Positions 13,999 through 22,484 of a stretch of DNA of 30,764 nucleotides are shown piece after piece. The notes under the pieces were generated by a model, which made no database searches, was not told where the DNA came from, and saw nothing but the letters and a program-made list of their open reading frames with translations. The position numbers and the translations under genes are program-made. The DNA lies in assembly GCA_036266975.1 (NCBI GenBank), contig DATAWZ010000011.1, positions 1 to 30,764 on the forward strand, given 5' to 3'. Position 1 is the first letter of the stretch; each line of letters begins with the position of its first letter. The stretch is from DATAWZ01 sp036266975. GTDB lineage: Bacteria; Actinomycetota; Thermoleophilia; Solirubrobacterales; Solirubrobacteraceae.

Positions 13999-16161
13999 AT
14001 GGACGTGAGTCTGGACACCGAGCAGGCCCCGATGGCGTCGCCCGAGCCGGCGACGATCGACCTGCACGCCCCCGAGCTCTACTTCAACCGCGAGCTCTCC
14101 TGGCTGGACTTCAACGACCGCGTGCTGCAGGTCGCCGAGGACCGGCGCGTGCCGCTGCTCGAGCGCGTGAAGTTCTGCGCCATCTACGGCTCGAACCTCG
14201 ATGAGTACTTCATGGTGCGCGTCGCCGGCCTGCACGATCAGATCGAGGCCGGCGTGGACGCGCGCTCGGAGGACGGGCTCAGCCCACGCCAGACGATCGC
14301 CGGCGTCCACGAGCGCGTGCTCGAGCTCTCCAACCGGCTGACCCGCTGCTGGGAGGGCGAGCTGCGCGGCGCCCTGGCCGAGCAGGGCATCCGCATCGTC
14401 GGCTTCGACGAGCTCGACCCGGCCCAGCGCGCCGAGCTGCGCTCGCGCCACGAGCGCGAGATCTTCCCGGCGCTCACTCCGCTCGCGGTCGCCCCCGGCC
14501 GGCCCTTCCCGTACATCTCCAACCTCTCGCTGAGCCTGGCCGTGCTCGTCCGCGACCCCGAGACCGACCAGCAGGTGTTCGCGCGCGTGAAGGTGCCGAC
14601 CGAGATCCTGAACCGGTTCGTCAAGGTGAGCGGCGCCGAGGGGCAGGCGCACGTGCTCGTCCCGCTCGAGGACGTGATCGCCCATCACCTGGACTCGCTG
14701 TTCCCGGGCATGGAGATCCTCGAGACCAACGTCTTCCGCGTCACCCGCAACGCCGACCTGGAGATCTCCGACGAGGCCGACGACCTGCTGCAGGCCGTCG
14801 AGGACGAGCTGCGCCGCCGGCGCTTCGGCGAGGTCGTGCGGGTCGAGGTCGGCGCGGGGATGTCGGCCGCGCTGCGCGGCGAGCTGGTCTCGGCGATGGG
14901 GCTGGAGAACTACGAGGTCTACAACGTCGATGGGCTGCTCGACCTGACCGCGCTGTGGAGCGTGGTCGGCCTGCCGGGCCTGGATGAGCTGCGCGACCCG
15001 CCGTGGACGCCGGTGGTGCCGGCTGCGTTCCGCAGCGAGGGCGGCCGCGCCGACGTGCTCGCCGCGATGCGCGAGGGCGACCTGCTCGTGCACCACCCCT
15101 ACGACTCCTTCTCGGCCACCGTCGAGCGCTTCGTCCAGCAGGCGGTCAGCGACCCCGACGTGCTCGCGATCAAGCAGACCGTCTACCGCACCAGCAACGA
15201 CTCGGCGCTCGTGCCGGCGCTGATCGACGCCACCGAGCGCGGCAAGCAGGCGGTGGCGCTGGTCGAGCTCAAGGCCCGCTTCGACGAGAGCACGAACATC
15301 CACTGGGCCCGCGCGATGGAGGAAGCGGGCGTGCACGTCGTCTACGGCATGCCCCAGCTCAAGACCCACGCCAAGTGCGTGCTGGTCGTACGCCGCGAGG
15401 GCGACGGCGTACGCAACTACGTGCACATCGGCACCGGCAACTACCACTCCTCGACCGCGCGGCTGTATACCGACTTCGGGCTGTTCACCACCGACCGGGA
15501 CATCGGCGCCGACGTCGCCGACATGTTCAACTATCTCACCGGGTTCGGCCGGCCGCTCGGCTACCGGCGCGTGCTCGTCGCCCCGCCCTACCTGCGCGAC
15601 AAGCTCATCGAGCAGATCGACGAGACGATCGCCGCGCACACGCCCGAGCGGCCCGCGCGCATCGCCTGCAAGATGAACTCGCTGGTCGACGGGCGCTGCA
15701 TCCGCGCCTTCTACCGCGCCTCGCAGGCGGGGGTGACCGTCGACCTCAACGTGCGCGGCATCTGCTGCCTGCGGCCGGGCGTGCCCGGGGTCTCAGACCA
15801 CATCCGCGTCGTATCGATCGTCGGGCGCTTCCTCGAGCACTCGCGGATCTACTCCTTCGAGCGCGCGGGCGAGACGACCGTGATCATCGGCTCGGCCGAC
15901 ATGATGGAGCGCAATCTCGACCACCGCGTCGAGCTCGCCGTGCCCGTGCAGGCGCCCGGTCCGCGCGCCGAGCTGATGGACAACCTCGAGCGCTGCTTCG
16001 CCGACAACGAGAACGCCTGGGACCTCGACGCGGACGGCCGCTGGAGCCGGCGCCAACCCGATCCCGAGCACCCGCGCAACGTGCACCGCGAGCTCATGCA
16101 GCTGCACCTCAGCCGCAGCGAGGCCGCGAGCGCCGAGGCGGCGCCCCCGGCGCGCGGCTAG
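13999..16161 (+). CDS. ppk: Polyphosphate kinase 1
   Basis: PPK1 makes inorganic polyphosphate from ATP through a phosphohistidine intermediate. The 720-residue protein is full length. The N-terminal domain begins at YFNRELSWLDFNDRVL (28-43). The catalytic core has IKQTVYRTSNDS (391-402), the autophosphorylated His 457 in LKTHAKCVLV, HIGTGNYHSSTARLYTD (476-492) and the second His 614 in LEHSRIYSF. GSADMMERNLDHRVE (631-645) is the usual C-terminal signature. GGAGGT lies 9 nt before the ATG, which fixes the start. With pst1, phoU, the regulator and sixA it forms a phosphate uptake and storage block. The stop TAG shares a CTAG with the convergent ModA remnant. Confidence 0.97.
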   Translation: MDVSLDTEQAPMASPEPATIDLHAPELYFNRELSWLDFNDRVLQVAEDRRVPLLERVKFCAIYGSNLDEYFMVRVAGLHDQIEAGVDARSEDGLSPRQTIAGVHERVLELSNRLTRCWEGELRGALAEQGIRIVGFDELDPAQRAELRSRHEREIFPALTPLAVAPGRPFPYISNLSLSLAVLVRDPETDQQVFARVKVPTEILNRFVKVSGAEGQAHVLVPLEDVIAHHLDSLFPGMEILETNVFRVTRNADLEISDEADDLLQAVEDELRRRRFGEVVRVEVGAGMSAALRGELVSAMGLENYEVYNVDGLLDLTALWSVVGLPGLDELRDPPWTPVVPAAFRSEGGRADVLAAMREGDLLVHHPYDSFSATVERFVQQAVSDPDVLAIKQTVYRTSNDSALVPALIDATERGKQAVALVELKARFDESTNIHWARAMEEAGVHVVYGMPQLKTHAKCVLVVRREGDGVRNYVHIGTGNYHSSTARLYTDFGLFTTDRDIGADVADMFNYLTGFGRPLGYRRVLVAPPYLRDKLIEQIDETIAAHTPERPARIACKMNSLVDGRCIRAFYRASQAGVTVDLNVRGICCLRPGVPGVSDHIRVVSIVGRFLEHSRIYSFERAGETTVIIGSADMMERNLDHRVELAVPVQAPGPRAELMDNLERCFADNENAWDLDADGRWSRRQPDPEHPRNVHRELMQLHLSRSEAASAEAAPPARG

Positions 16162-16601
16162 CTCGCCGGGGGCATCGACAGCCCGAGCTGGCGCAGGTGG
16201 TGCCGCGCCGGGCCGACGGCCAGGCTGTCGACGTACTCGCCGGCGAGCGCCGGGTCCGGGGTGCCTCTGACCACGGCCGCGGAGCAGCTGACCTCGGGCT
16301 GCAGGCTCGCCGGCAGCGCGATCGCGCGCAGCGCGCCGCCCGAGCTGGCGACCTCGGTCCCGTAGACGAACACCTGCGGGCGCGATCCGTGGCGGATGTC
16401 CCCGGCCAGCGTCTGCGAGGCGGCGAACGAGGCCCGCGCGCTCGCGCCGGGGAACACCGTGGAGTACGCCTGCGGCGGCTGCGCCAGCGAGCTGGCGGCC
16501 GACACGGTGAGGGTCGGCGGGCGATGGGAGCTCGACCCGCGCCCGGCGAGAGCCAGCGTGCCGGCGAGGAGGACCGCGGCGGTCGGGCGTCTCGTCGCGC
16601 G
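16158..16601 (-). pseudogene. modA: Molybdate-binding protein ModA remnant with the central part deleted
   Basis: The frame reads a basic, hydrophobic signal-like stretch (AAVLLAGTLALAGRGSSS), then TLTVSAASSL, FAASQTLAGDI and SRPQVF, all from the N-terminal ModA lobe. It then jumps to VYGTEVASSGGALRAIALPASLQPEV and PALAGEYVDSL, which belong near the ModA C-terminus. A normal ModA has roughly 230-250 residues; about 100 central residues are absent without a frameshift. The lipobox cysteine position is Arg, and there is no ATG, GTG or TTG before the signal-like part. GTG 16505 could start a 115-residue product with no signal. It lies just after the LLM oxidoreductase gene. No modB or modC is nearby. 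It is most likely a decayed gene. Confidence 0.7.
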
Positions 16602-16617
16602 GGATTGGAGGGATCGA

Positions 16618-17391
16618 TCAGCCGCGACGGTCGCGCCACTGGAGCAGCTCTCGCAGGCGGCCCAGATCGTAGCCGCGGCCGTCGCCGCCGATCCCCACCG
16701 TGATCTCGTGGACGCCCGCGTCGGCGAGCCCGTCGGCGACGTGCTCGGTGCGGTCGCCCGCGCCGAACACGCGCTCGATCGTCGCCGGATCGCGCCCCAC
16801 CTTGGCGCAGTGCTCGGCGAGGATCGCCGCCTTGTGCTCGTAGACCTCGCGGTCGCCGAAGCTGTGCCAGAGCTGGGCGTGCTCGGCCACGAGGCGCAGC
16901 GTGACCTTCTCCCCCGCGCCGCCGATCAGGAACGGCATCGGGCCCTTCGGCGGCGGGTTGAGCTTGGCCAGGCGCGCCTTCATCAGCGGCAGGTCGCGCG
17001 CGAGCGCGCGCAGGCGGTCCGGCGCCGTCCCGAACTCGTAGCCGTACTCGTCGTAGTCGCGCTGAAACCAGCCGGCGCCGATGCCAATGATCACCCGCCC
17101 GCCTGAGAGGTGATCGATCGTCGAGTGCACGTTGGCCAGCAGCTGCGGGTTGCGGTAGGAGTTGCAGAACACCAGCGCGCCGATCCGCGCCCGCTCGGTG
17201 CTCGCCGCCAGCGCGGTGAGCGCGGCGACGCCCTCGAAGTGCTTGCCGTCGGCCTCGCCGTAGAGCGGATAGAAGTGATCCCAGGTGTAGATCGTGTCGG
17301 CGCCGAGCTCCTCGGCCTCGCGCCAGGCCCGGCGCATCGCGTCGAAGTCCGCGTGCTGGGGCTGGACCTGGACCCCGACGCGGACCGCCAT
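16618..17391 (-). CDS. LLM-class F420-dependent oxidoreductase
   Basis: This is a 257-residue TIM-barrel enzyme of the luciferase-like monooxygenase family, in the group that uses F420. It begins VRVGVQVQPQHADFDAMRRAWREAEELGADTIYTWDHF, and HLSGGRVIIGIGAGWFQRDYDEYGYEF is the strong LLM signature for this group. PMPFLIGGAGEKVTLRLVAEHAQLWHSF continues the barrel. The substrate is unknown. The ATG overlaps the peroxiredoxin stop in TGATG, so the two genes are co-translated and probably share a stress or redox context. F420 use is a family inference. Confidence 0.9.
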   Translation of the reverse strand: MAVRVGVQVQPQHADFDAMRRAWREAEELGADTIYTWDHFYPLYGEADGKHFEGVAALTALAASTERARIGALVFCNSYRNPQLLANVHSTIDHLSGGRVIIGIGAGWFQRDYDEYGYEFGTAPDRLRALARDLPLMKARLAKLNPPPKGPMPFLIGGAGEKVTLRLVAEHAQLWHSFGDREVYEHKAAILAEHCAKVGRDPATIERVFGAGDRTEHVADGLADAGVHEITVGIGGDGRGYDLGRLRELLQWRDRRG

Positions 17392-17849
17392 CAGCTGACG
17401 TCCTTCAGCGCGGTGGCGATCTCCTGCGCGTTCTGGAAGTCGAGCCCCAGGCGGTGGTCGTGGCGGTGGCGCACGACGCCGCCGGAGTCGATGACGATGA
17501 CCGCCCGCTTGGTCATCCGCAGCGGCCCCGTCCAGGCGCCGTACTGGCGCGCGACCGTGCCGCCGACGTCGGCGAGCAGGGGGACGTTCAGGCCGTGCTT
17601 GGCGGTGAACTGCTTGTGCGAGTCGACGTCCTGCGCGGAGATGCCCACCACGGTCGCCTCCAGCGAGGAGAAGTCCTCGGCGTGATCGCGGTAGGAGCAG
17701 AACTGCTTGGTGCACACCGGCGTGTTGTCGCCTGGGTAGAAGAGCAGCACGACGCGCGCGCCGCGGTGCTCGGACAGCCGGAACGGACCCTCGGTCCCGC
17801 TCAGCTCGAAGTCCGGCGCCGGCTCGCCGACCTGAGGTCCCTTGGCCAC
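17391..17849 (-). CDS. bcp: Bcp-type peroxiredoxin
   Basis: This thiol peroxidase reduces hydrogen peroxide and organic peroxides in the cytoplasm. The 152-residue protein has the peroxidatic Cys 46 in the PVCTKQF motif (Val where Gly is usual) and the resolving Cys 51 five residues on, as in atypical two-Cys Bcp. GEPAPDFEL and VVLLFYPGDNTPVCT are family motifs, and GISAQDVDSHKQFTAKHGL is the typical central segment. The GTG at 17849 is chosen because a TATGCT -10 box precedes it by 6 nt and the protein then begins at the usual place. It is the first gene of a pair with the LLM oxidoreductase. Confidence 0.93.
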   Translation of the reverse strand: MAKGPQVGEPAPDFELSGTEGPFRLSEHRGARVVLLFYPGDNTPVCTKQFCSYRDHAEDFSSLEATVVGISAQDVDSHKQFTAKHGLNVPLLADVGGTVARQYGAWTGPLRMTKRAVIVIDSGGVVRHRHDHRLGLDFQNAQEIATALKDVS

Positions 17850-17855
17850 ACCGGC

Positions 17856-17861
17856 AGCATA
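17856..17861 (-). promoter_or_regulatory. -10 element of the peroxiredoxin gene (leaderless)
   Basis: TATGCT on minus is 6 nt before the GTG start. The same hexamer precedes the response regulator at 12540. Confidence 0.55.
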
Positions 17862-17946
17862 TTGCGATCGTGCCGTGGCCCCCGAGCTCGGCACGTGCGT
17901 CGGAGCGCTCTGGCCGCACCGAGCATCACATTCTCAACCCCAATTC

Positions 17947-19017
17947 CTATCGACGCCCGCCCGGCTGCACGACCGGGGCCTGCGCGCGCGGCAGCGGGCG
18001 CTTGCCCCAGTACGTCGCGGTCGCGTAGCCGAGCATCGCCGGGAAGTACTCCTCGATCAGCGGCGCCCGCAGCGGCGCGAGCGCCTCACGGGCCCGCCGA
18101 TCGTCGAAGACGGTGTGGACGTCGAAGTAGGGCAGGTACACCGAGGCCTGGGCGATCGTCTGCGCGTCGGTCACCCCCAGCCGCGGCGGCGGGCGGTCGA
18201 GCTCGACGCTCGCCATGGCCATGACGCGCTCGTTGCTCGGCGCGCTCGCCCCGGCCACCAGCGCGTAGGTGCCCGTCGCGTCCTTGCGGTCGTGCAGGGC
18301 GAGGATCCCGTCCGCGACATAGTCGACCGGCACGATGTCCACGAGCCCGTCCGGGTCGGCCGGGATGTCGTCGAGCAGCCCGCGCGCGTACGCCCGCAGC
18401 GGCCAGTAGACGACGTTGAACGCCGGGGTCCAGCCCGTGCGGCTGTCGCCCACGACGATGCTCGGCCGCGCGATCACCAGCGGCAGCTCCTCGGCGTGGC
18501 GCGCCGCGGCGAGCTCGGCCTCGTGCTTGGACTGCTCGTAGCTGTTGCGAAACTCCTGGCCGACCGCGAGCTCGTGCTCGTGGAAGGGCCCGGGGCGCCG
18601 CCCGGAGACGTACGCGGTGGACACCTGCACGACGCGCCGCAACGAGAGCGCGCGACACAGCCCGAGCACGCGCTCGGCCCCCCGCGTGTTGATCGCGCGG
18701 GCCTCCTCGAGCGGCAGGTCGAAGGAGACCGACGCGGCGCAGTGGATGACGCTGTCCACCCGCCTGCGCAGCTCGGCGCGCTCGCGGGCGCCGAGGCCGA
18801 GGTCGGGCCGCTGCAGGTCGGCGGCGAGCGCGGTCACCGCGCCGATGGGCACGCCCAGACGCTCGGCGACCGACCGCAGCCGCTCGGCGGCGCCGCCGCG
18901 GTCGGGCGCTCGCACGAGCGCGATCACCTCGCGGTCCTCGCGCTCGGCCAGCCGGACGAGCAGCTCCATCCCGAGGAAGCCGGTCGCGCCGGTCAGCAGG
19001 ACGGTCTGATCGCTCAC
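17947..19017 (-). CDS. Fatty-acyl-reductase-like / thioester-reductase-like NAD(P)-dependent dehydrogenase
   Basis: This is an extended SDR protein of the NAD-binding-4 (male-sterility, FAR-like) type, 356 residues. The nucleotide motif GATGFLG is at 10-16, HCAASVSFDLPLEEARAINTRG (92-113) is the FAR-type core, QVSTAYVSG (131-139) holds the active Ser/Thr, and Tyr 160 and Lys 164 (YEQSK) form the catalytic pair. Such enzymes reduce acyl thioesters to alcohols or aldehydes. The C-terminal 60 residues may be a short substrate lid. Start GTG 19017 has TACTCC 6 nt upstream. It faces the alkyl-DHAP-synthase gene across 55 bp, which suggests it makes the fatty alcohol that the synthase needs. Substrate is inferred. 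Confidence 0.8.
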   Translation of the reverse strand: MSDQTVLLTGATGFLGMELLVRLAEREDREVIALVRAPDRGGAAERLRSVAERLGVPIGAVTALAADLQRPDLGLGARERAELRRRVDSVIHCAASVSFDLPLEEARAINTRGAERVLGLCRALSLRRVVQVSTAYVSGRRPGPFHEHELAVGQEFRNSYEQSKHEAELAAARHAEELPLVIARPSIVVGDSRTGWTPAFNVVYWPLRAYARGLLDDIPADPDGLVDIVPVDYVADGILALHDRKDATGTYALVAGASAPSNERVMAMASVELDRPPPRLGVTDAQTIAQASVYLPYFDVHTVFDDRRAREALAPLRAPLIEEYFPAMLGYATATYWGKRPLPRAQAPVVQPGGRR

Positions 19018-19023
19018 GGTGCT

Positions 19024-19064
19024 GGAGTACACCACGCCCCCCGCCGGGGCGTATCGCCTATGGT
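19024..19064. promoter_or_regulatory. Bidirectional promoter with a central 19-bp palindrome
   Basis: Minus -10 TACTCC (19024-19029) serves the reductase; plus -10 TATGGT (19059-19064) is 8 nt before the synthase ATG. Between them ACGCCCC (19034-19040) and GGGGCGT (19046-19052) form a perfect 7-bp inverted repeat with a 5-bp spacer, as a dimeric repressor site would. Confidence 0.55.
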
Positions 19065-19072
19065 CTGGCGCG

Positions 19073-20734
19073 ATGGCCGCGATGAAGTGGTGGGGCTGGG
19101 GCGAGGAGGGCCTCCAGTTCACGCACGAGGACAAGCCGGCCCTGGCGCCCTTCCTGCAGGACGTGCTCGGCATCGATGTCCGGCGCCCGCCCGTCGCGCC
19201 GATGCCCTTCGGGGAGCTCGACGTCCCCGCGCCGCGGACCCCCGCCGAGCTGCGCGCCGCGCTCGGCGCCGCGGTCGGCGAGGACGCGCTGTCCGAGGAG
19301 CCGCTCGACCGCGTCGTGCACGTGCGCGGCAAGTCGCTGCGCGACCTCGTCCGCCAGCGCCGGGGCGAGCTGCCGCGGGTGCCCGACCTCGTCGTGCGGC
19401 CGGCGAGCGAGGAGGCGGTCGGCGCGCTGATGGCGGCCGCGCTCGGCGCCGACGCGGTCGTGATCCCGTTCGGCGGCGGGTCCTCGATCTCCGGTTCGCT
19501 CGAGCCCCCGCCCGAGGAGGAGCGGCCGGTCCTGTCGGTCGACCTCGAGCGGCTCGACCGCGTGCTCGGCATCGACGAGCCCTCGCGGCTCGCGCGGATC
19601 CAGGCCGGCGCGAGCGGCCCGAGCCTCGAGCGCCAGCTCGGCGAGCGCGGCTTCACGCTCGGCCACTTCCCGGACTCGTTCTCGCACTCGACCCTCGGCG
19701 GCTGGATCGCCACGCGCTCGTCGGGCATGCAGTCCGACCGCTACGGGGACATCGCCGACATCACCAAGGGCCTGCGCGTGGTGACGCCGTCGGGGATGCT
19801 CGTCGCGCGGGCGATCCCGGCGATGTCGACCGGGCCGAGCATCCGCGAGATGGTGCTCGGCAGCGAGGGGCGCCTGGGGGTGATCACCGAGGCGACCGTG
19901 CAGGTGCGCCGGACCCCCGAGCGGCGCACGATCCTCGGCTACCTGTTCCCGACGTTCACGGCCGGCCTTGAGGCGATGCGCGAGATCGCCGCCGGCGAGT
20001 ACGCGGTCTCGGTCACGCGCGTCTCGGACGCCTACGAGACGCGGTTCTCGTTCGCGACGCGCAAGCGGCCCTCGCTGAGCGATCGGTTGCAGTCCAAGAC
20101 ACTGACGACGTTCCTGGAGCGTGGGCGCGGATTCGACCTGCGGCGGATGTGCCTGTCGTTCATCGGCTACGAGGGCAGCGAGGCGCACGTCGTCACCCAG
20201 CGGCGCGCGGTGGGGCGGCTCGTCGGCCGGCACGGCGGGCTGTGCATCGGCTCCGGGCCCGGCGTGCTCTACGACCAGAAGAAGTTCGACACGCCCTACA
20301 TCCGCGACTTCCTGCTCGACCGCGGCGTGGCCGCCGACGTCTCAGAGACCGCGATGCCGTGGAGTCGGCTCGTCCCGGTCTACGACGCGGTGATGGCCAC
20401 GGCGCACCGGGCATTCGATGCGCTGGGCGTGAAGGGCTACGTGATGTGCCATCTCTCGCACAGCTACCACGCCGGGGCGTGCCTGTACTTCACCTTCGGC
20501 TTCCCTCCGAGCGCCGACATGCTCGAGCAGTACGACGTGGTCAAGGGCGCGATCCAGCAGGCGTTCGTCGATCACGGCGCGACGCTCTCCCACCACCACG
20601 CGGTCGGCACCGAGCACGCGCAATGGCTCGAGCAGGATGTCTCGGCGCCGGGCGTGGCGATGCTGCGGGCGCTGCTGGAGGGGACCGACCCGGGGCGCAA
20701 CCTCAACCCCGGCAAGATCGTCCAGCCCGGCTAG
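19073..20734 (+). CDS. Alkyldihydroxyacetonephosphate synthase (AGPS-like FAD enzyme)
   Basis: AGPS swaps the acyl chain of acyl-DHAP for a fatty alcohol and so forms the ether bond of ether lipids. The 553-residue protein starts with MKWWGWG (4-10), the AGPS opening. FAD-binding motifs follow: PFGGGSSISG (132-141), LGHFPDSFSHSTLGGW (196-211) and ATRSSGMQSDRYGDIADI (213-230), all close to the AGPS pattern and not to generic lactate oxidases. ACLYFTFGF (469-477) and the His triad SHHHAVG (506-512) are the AGPS active-site segments. The ATG at 19073 follows TATGGT by 8 nt. Putative acyl donor and alcohol enzymes flank it. Confidence 0.9.
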   Translation: MAAMKWWGWGEEGLQFTHEDKPALAPFLQDVLGIDVRRPPVAPMPFGELDVPAPRTPAELRAALGAAVGEDALSEEPLDRVVHVRGKSLRDLVRQRRGELPRVPDLVVRPASEEAVGALMAAALGADAVVIPFGGGSSISGSLEPPPEEERPVLSVDLERLDRVLGIDEPSRLARIQAGASGPSLERQLGERGFTLGHFPDSFSHSTLGGWIATRSSGMQSDRYGDIADITKGLRVVTPSGMLVARAIPAMSTGPSIREMVLGSEGRLGVITEATVQVRRTPERRTILGYLFPTFTAGLEAMREIAAGEYAVSVTRVSDAYETRFSFATRKRPSLSDRLQSKTLTTFLERGRGFDLRRMCLSFIGYEGSEAHVVTQRRAVGRLVGRHGGLCIGSGPGVLYDQKKFDTPYIRDFLLDRGVAADVSETAMPWSRLVPVYDAVMATAHRAFDALGVKGYVMCHLSHSYHAGACLYFTFGFPPSADMLEQYDVVKGAIQQAFVDHGATLSHHHAVGTEHAQWLEQDVSAPGVAMLRALLEGTDPGRNLNPGKIVQPG

Positions 20735-20766
20735 AAACCTTCCGGCTGGGCGGTGTAGCCAAGGGA

Positions 20767-21531
20767 GTGGGAATCGATCGGCTCTCCCACTGGAACGAGG
20801 TGTGGACGCACACGCCTGCGGCACGGGTCGCGCGCGAGGTGCTGATGCGCGCCGCCTTCGGCCCGATCGTCGACGGCTACACCCACCGCCGGGTCGTGGG
20901 CCTCGAGCACCTGCGCGACGTGGACGCCCCGGCGATCTTCGTCGCCAACCACGCCAGCCACCTCGACACTCCCGCGCTGCTGTGCTCGCTGCCCGGGCGC
21001 TGGCGTCGGCGCACCGGCGTCGCCGCGGCGGCCGACTACTTCTACACCGGCCGGCTGCTCGCGGCCACCGTCTCGCTCTCCTTCGGCACCGTCCCGGTCG
21101 AGCGCAGCGGGCGCAGCCTGGCCAGCGACGCCGCGGCGCGCATCGAGCGGCTGATCGACCGCGGCTGGAGCCTGCTCGTGTTCGCCGAGGGCACGCGCTC
21201 GCGCGACGGGCGCGTGGGGCGGCTGCACACCGGCGCAGCGGCGCTCGCCGCGCAGCACGCGCGCCCGCTCGTGCCCATCCATCTGGCCGGCAGCCACGCG
21301 GTGATGCCCGTCGGCCGTCCGTGGCCCGTGCGCCCGGCCGGCGGGGGGCGCTTTGCCCGCCATCCGCTCGTGGTCAGCTTCGGCGCGCCGATCCGGGCCG
21401 ACCCGCGCGAGGACCGCTACGAGGTGATGGAGCGCGTGCGGCTGTTCATGGAGCGCTGCGGCGCCGAGACGACGCCGGATCCCAAGCTCGCGGCGCGCCG
21501 GCGGGCAGCCGCCCGGCGCGCTGAACGTTAG
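20767..21531 (+). CDS. PlsC-type lysophospholipid / glycerolipid acyltransferase
   Basis: This is a 254-residue member of the PlsC acyltransferase family, which puts acyl chains on glycerol phosphates. The catalytic NHASHLD is at 61-67 (HxxxxD with an asparagine lead). Substrate-binding FGTVPVERSGR (106-116) and EGTRS (141-145) are both clear, followed by VPIHLAGSHAVMP. GTG 20767 is the first plausible start, 32 nt after the synthase stop; no good ribosome site is seen, so the start is uncertain. Linked to AGPS, it might acylate DHAP before, or alkyl-glycerophosphate after, ether formation. The C-terminus is Arg/Ala-rich and probably disordered. Confidence 0.85.
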   Translation: MGIDRLSHWNEVWTHTPAARVAREVLMRAAFGPIVDGYTHRRVVGLEHLRDVDAPAIFVANHASHLDTPALLCSLPGRWRRRTGVAAAADYFYTGRLLAATVSLSFGTVPVERSGRSLASDAAARIERLIDRGWSLLVFAEGTRSRDGRVGRLHTGAAALAAQHARPLVPIHLAGSHAVMPVGRPWPVRPAGGGRFARHPLVVSFGAPIRADPREDRYEVMERVRLFMERCGAETTPDPKLAARRRAAARRAER

Positions 21532-21585
21532 TTCTCTTCGCCCCGCTGAAGGGTCGGGCGCCGAGGCGGCGAAGTAGGCGCAATC

Positions 21586-22119
21586 ATGACTTCCCCCTCG
21601 CCGCTCACCCCGGACGCCGAACGCGTCCTGCGCGTCCTTCAGGACGCGCGCGTCGAGTTCGTGCTCATCGGAGGTTTCGCTGCCGCGCTCCACGGGTTGG
21701 AGAGCGGGCGGCCGACGCTGACGATCGTGCCGGCTCGCTTCACCCGCAACCTGGACCGCCTGGCCGTCGCGCTGCGCGTGCTCGACGCTCGCGTCCGCAC
21801 GCCGGCGACCGGCGACCAGACCCAGCGCCTGCCGCTCAGCGCGACTGAGCTGCGCCGCTATGGCCGCTGGACGATGAACACCCAGCGGGGGCCGGTCGAG
21901 CTCGACTTCGAGCCGCCCGCGACCGCCGGCCACCTGGACGTCTACGAGAACGCCCGGCGGATGCCGGCGGGCGACGGAGTGTCGGTCGAGGTCGCGTCGA
22001 TCGCCGACCTGGTGCGTATCGCCGAGATGCGTATGGGCGCCGTCGACCAGGCGCTGCTGCCCGGCTGGCGCGCGCGGCTTCAGGCGTCCTCGAGCATCTC
22101 CGTGTCGGCGTCGGTGTAG
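21586..22119 (+). CDS. Nucleotidyltransferase-fold protein lacking the catalytic DxD (copy 1)
   Basis: This 177-residue protein has the fold of AbiEii/MNT-type nucleotidyltransferases: FVLIGGFAAALHG (25-37) is the opening helix and NLDRLAVALRVLDARVR (55-71) the next. The usual RxTxDxD strand reads RPTLTIVPARF (42-52), with Thr 46 and Val 48 where the two metal-binding Asp should be. The third acidic strand ELDFE (105-109) remains, and the ending VASIADLVRIAEMR resembles the family's last helices. It is therefore probably not an active transferase and may bind nucleotide or RNA. It stands alone with no antitoxin partner. Its 3' end overlaps the convergent cupin gene by 40 bp. Confidence 0.75.
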   Translation: MTSPSPLTPDAERVLRVLQDARVEFVLIGGFAAALHGLESGRPTLTIVPARFTRNLDRLAVALRVLDARVRTPATGDQTQRLPLSATELRRYGRWTMNTQRGPVELDFEPPATAGHLDVYENARRMPAGDGVSVEVASIADLVRIAEMRMGAVDQALLPGWRARLQASSSISVSASV

Positions 22120-22451
22120 GCGGGCGCACAGCAGCACAGCAACACCAGCGGCTCGGACGGGCTGCTCCACAGCTTGTGGGGGGTCCCGGGCGGGATCACG
22201 ACGCAGTGTCCCGCGCGGACGCCGAACTCGTCGTCGCCGAGCCGCATACGCCCCTCACCGGCAGTGAAGTAGTACAGCTCCTCGGTGACCTGGTGGCGGT
22301 GCAGGATCGTGCTCTGACCGGCCGGCAACGTCGCCTCGGCGAGGCTCTGCTGGCGCACCGCCGACCACGCCGGGCCGGCGAGCTCGCGGATCTGCGAGCC
22401 GTCCAGCGTCGTGAAGGGCTGGAGGTCGTCGAGGTGGATCGGCTCGCCCAC
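22080..22451 (-). CDS. Cupin-domain protein
   Basis: This is a single small cupin of about 123 residues, a beta-barrel metal-binding fold. The first cupin motif is HRHQVTEELYYFTAGEGRMRLGDD, with two His and a Glu as likely metal ligands; the second motif is IPPGTPHKLW with the fourth His. The C-terminus has an odd Cys run (LLCCCAP) and an acidic tail. The function is not evident; sugar or small-molecule binding is common in the family. GTG 22451 is the start chosen, with GTG 22460 as an alternative. It is divergent from yqgE, and its last 40 bp overlap the convergent nucleotidyltransferase-fold gene. Confidence 0.8.
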   Translation of the reverse strand: MGEPIHLDDLQPFTTLDGSQIRELAGPAWSAVRQQSLAEATLPAGQSTILHRHQVTEELYYFTAGEGRMRLGDDEFGVRAGHCVVIPPGTPHKLWSSPSEPLVLLCCCAPAYTDADTEMLEDA

Positions 22452-22484
22452 GCCGCACACTCTGCCATGCGCGATGATCCGGCG

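Noticed and set aside
13879..15639. Very long open frame on minus opposite ppk1
   Set aside because: It has no family resemblance in the part opposite ppk1; only its end is real (SixA). The rest follows from GC-rich third positions of ppk1.
21532..21585. CTTCGCC...GGCGAAG inverted repeat after the acyltransferase as a terminator
   Set aside because: The loop is long (over 20 nt), there is no T-run and the arms are only 7 bp.
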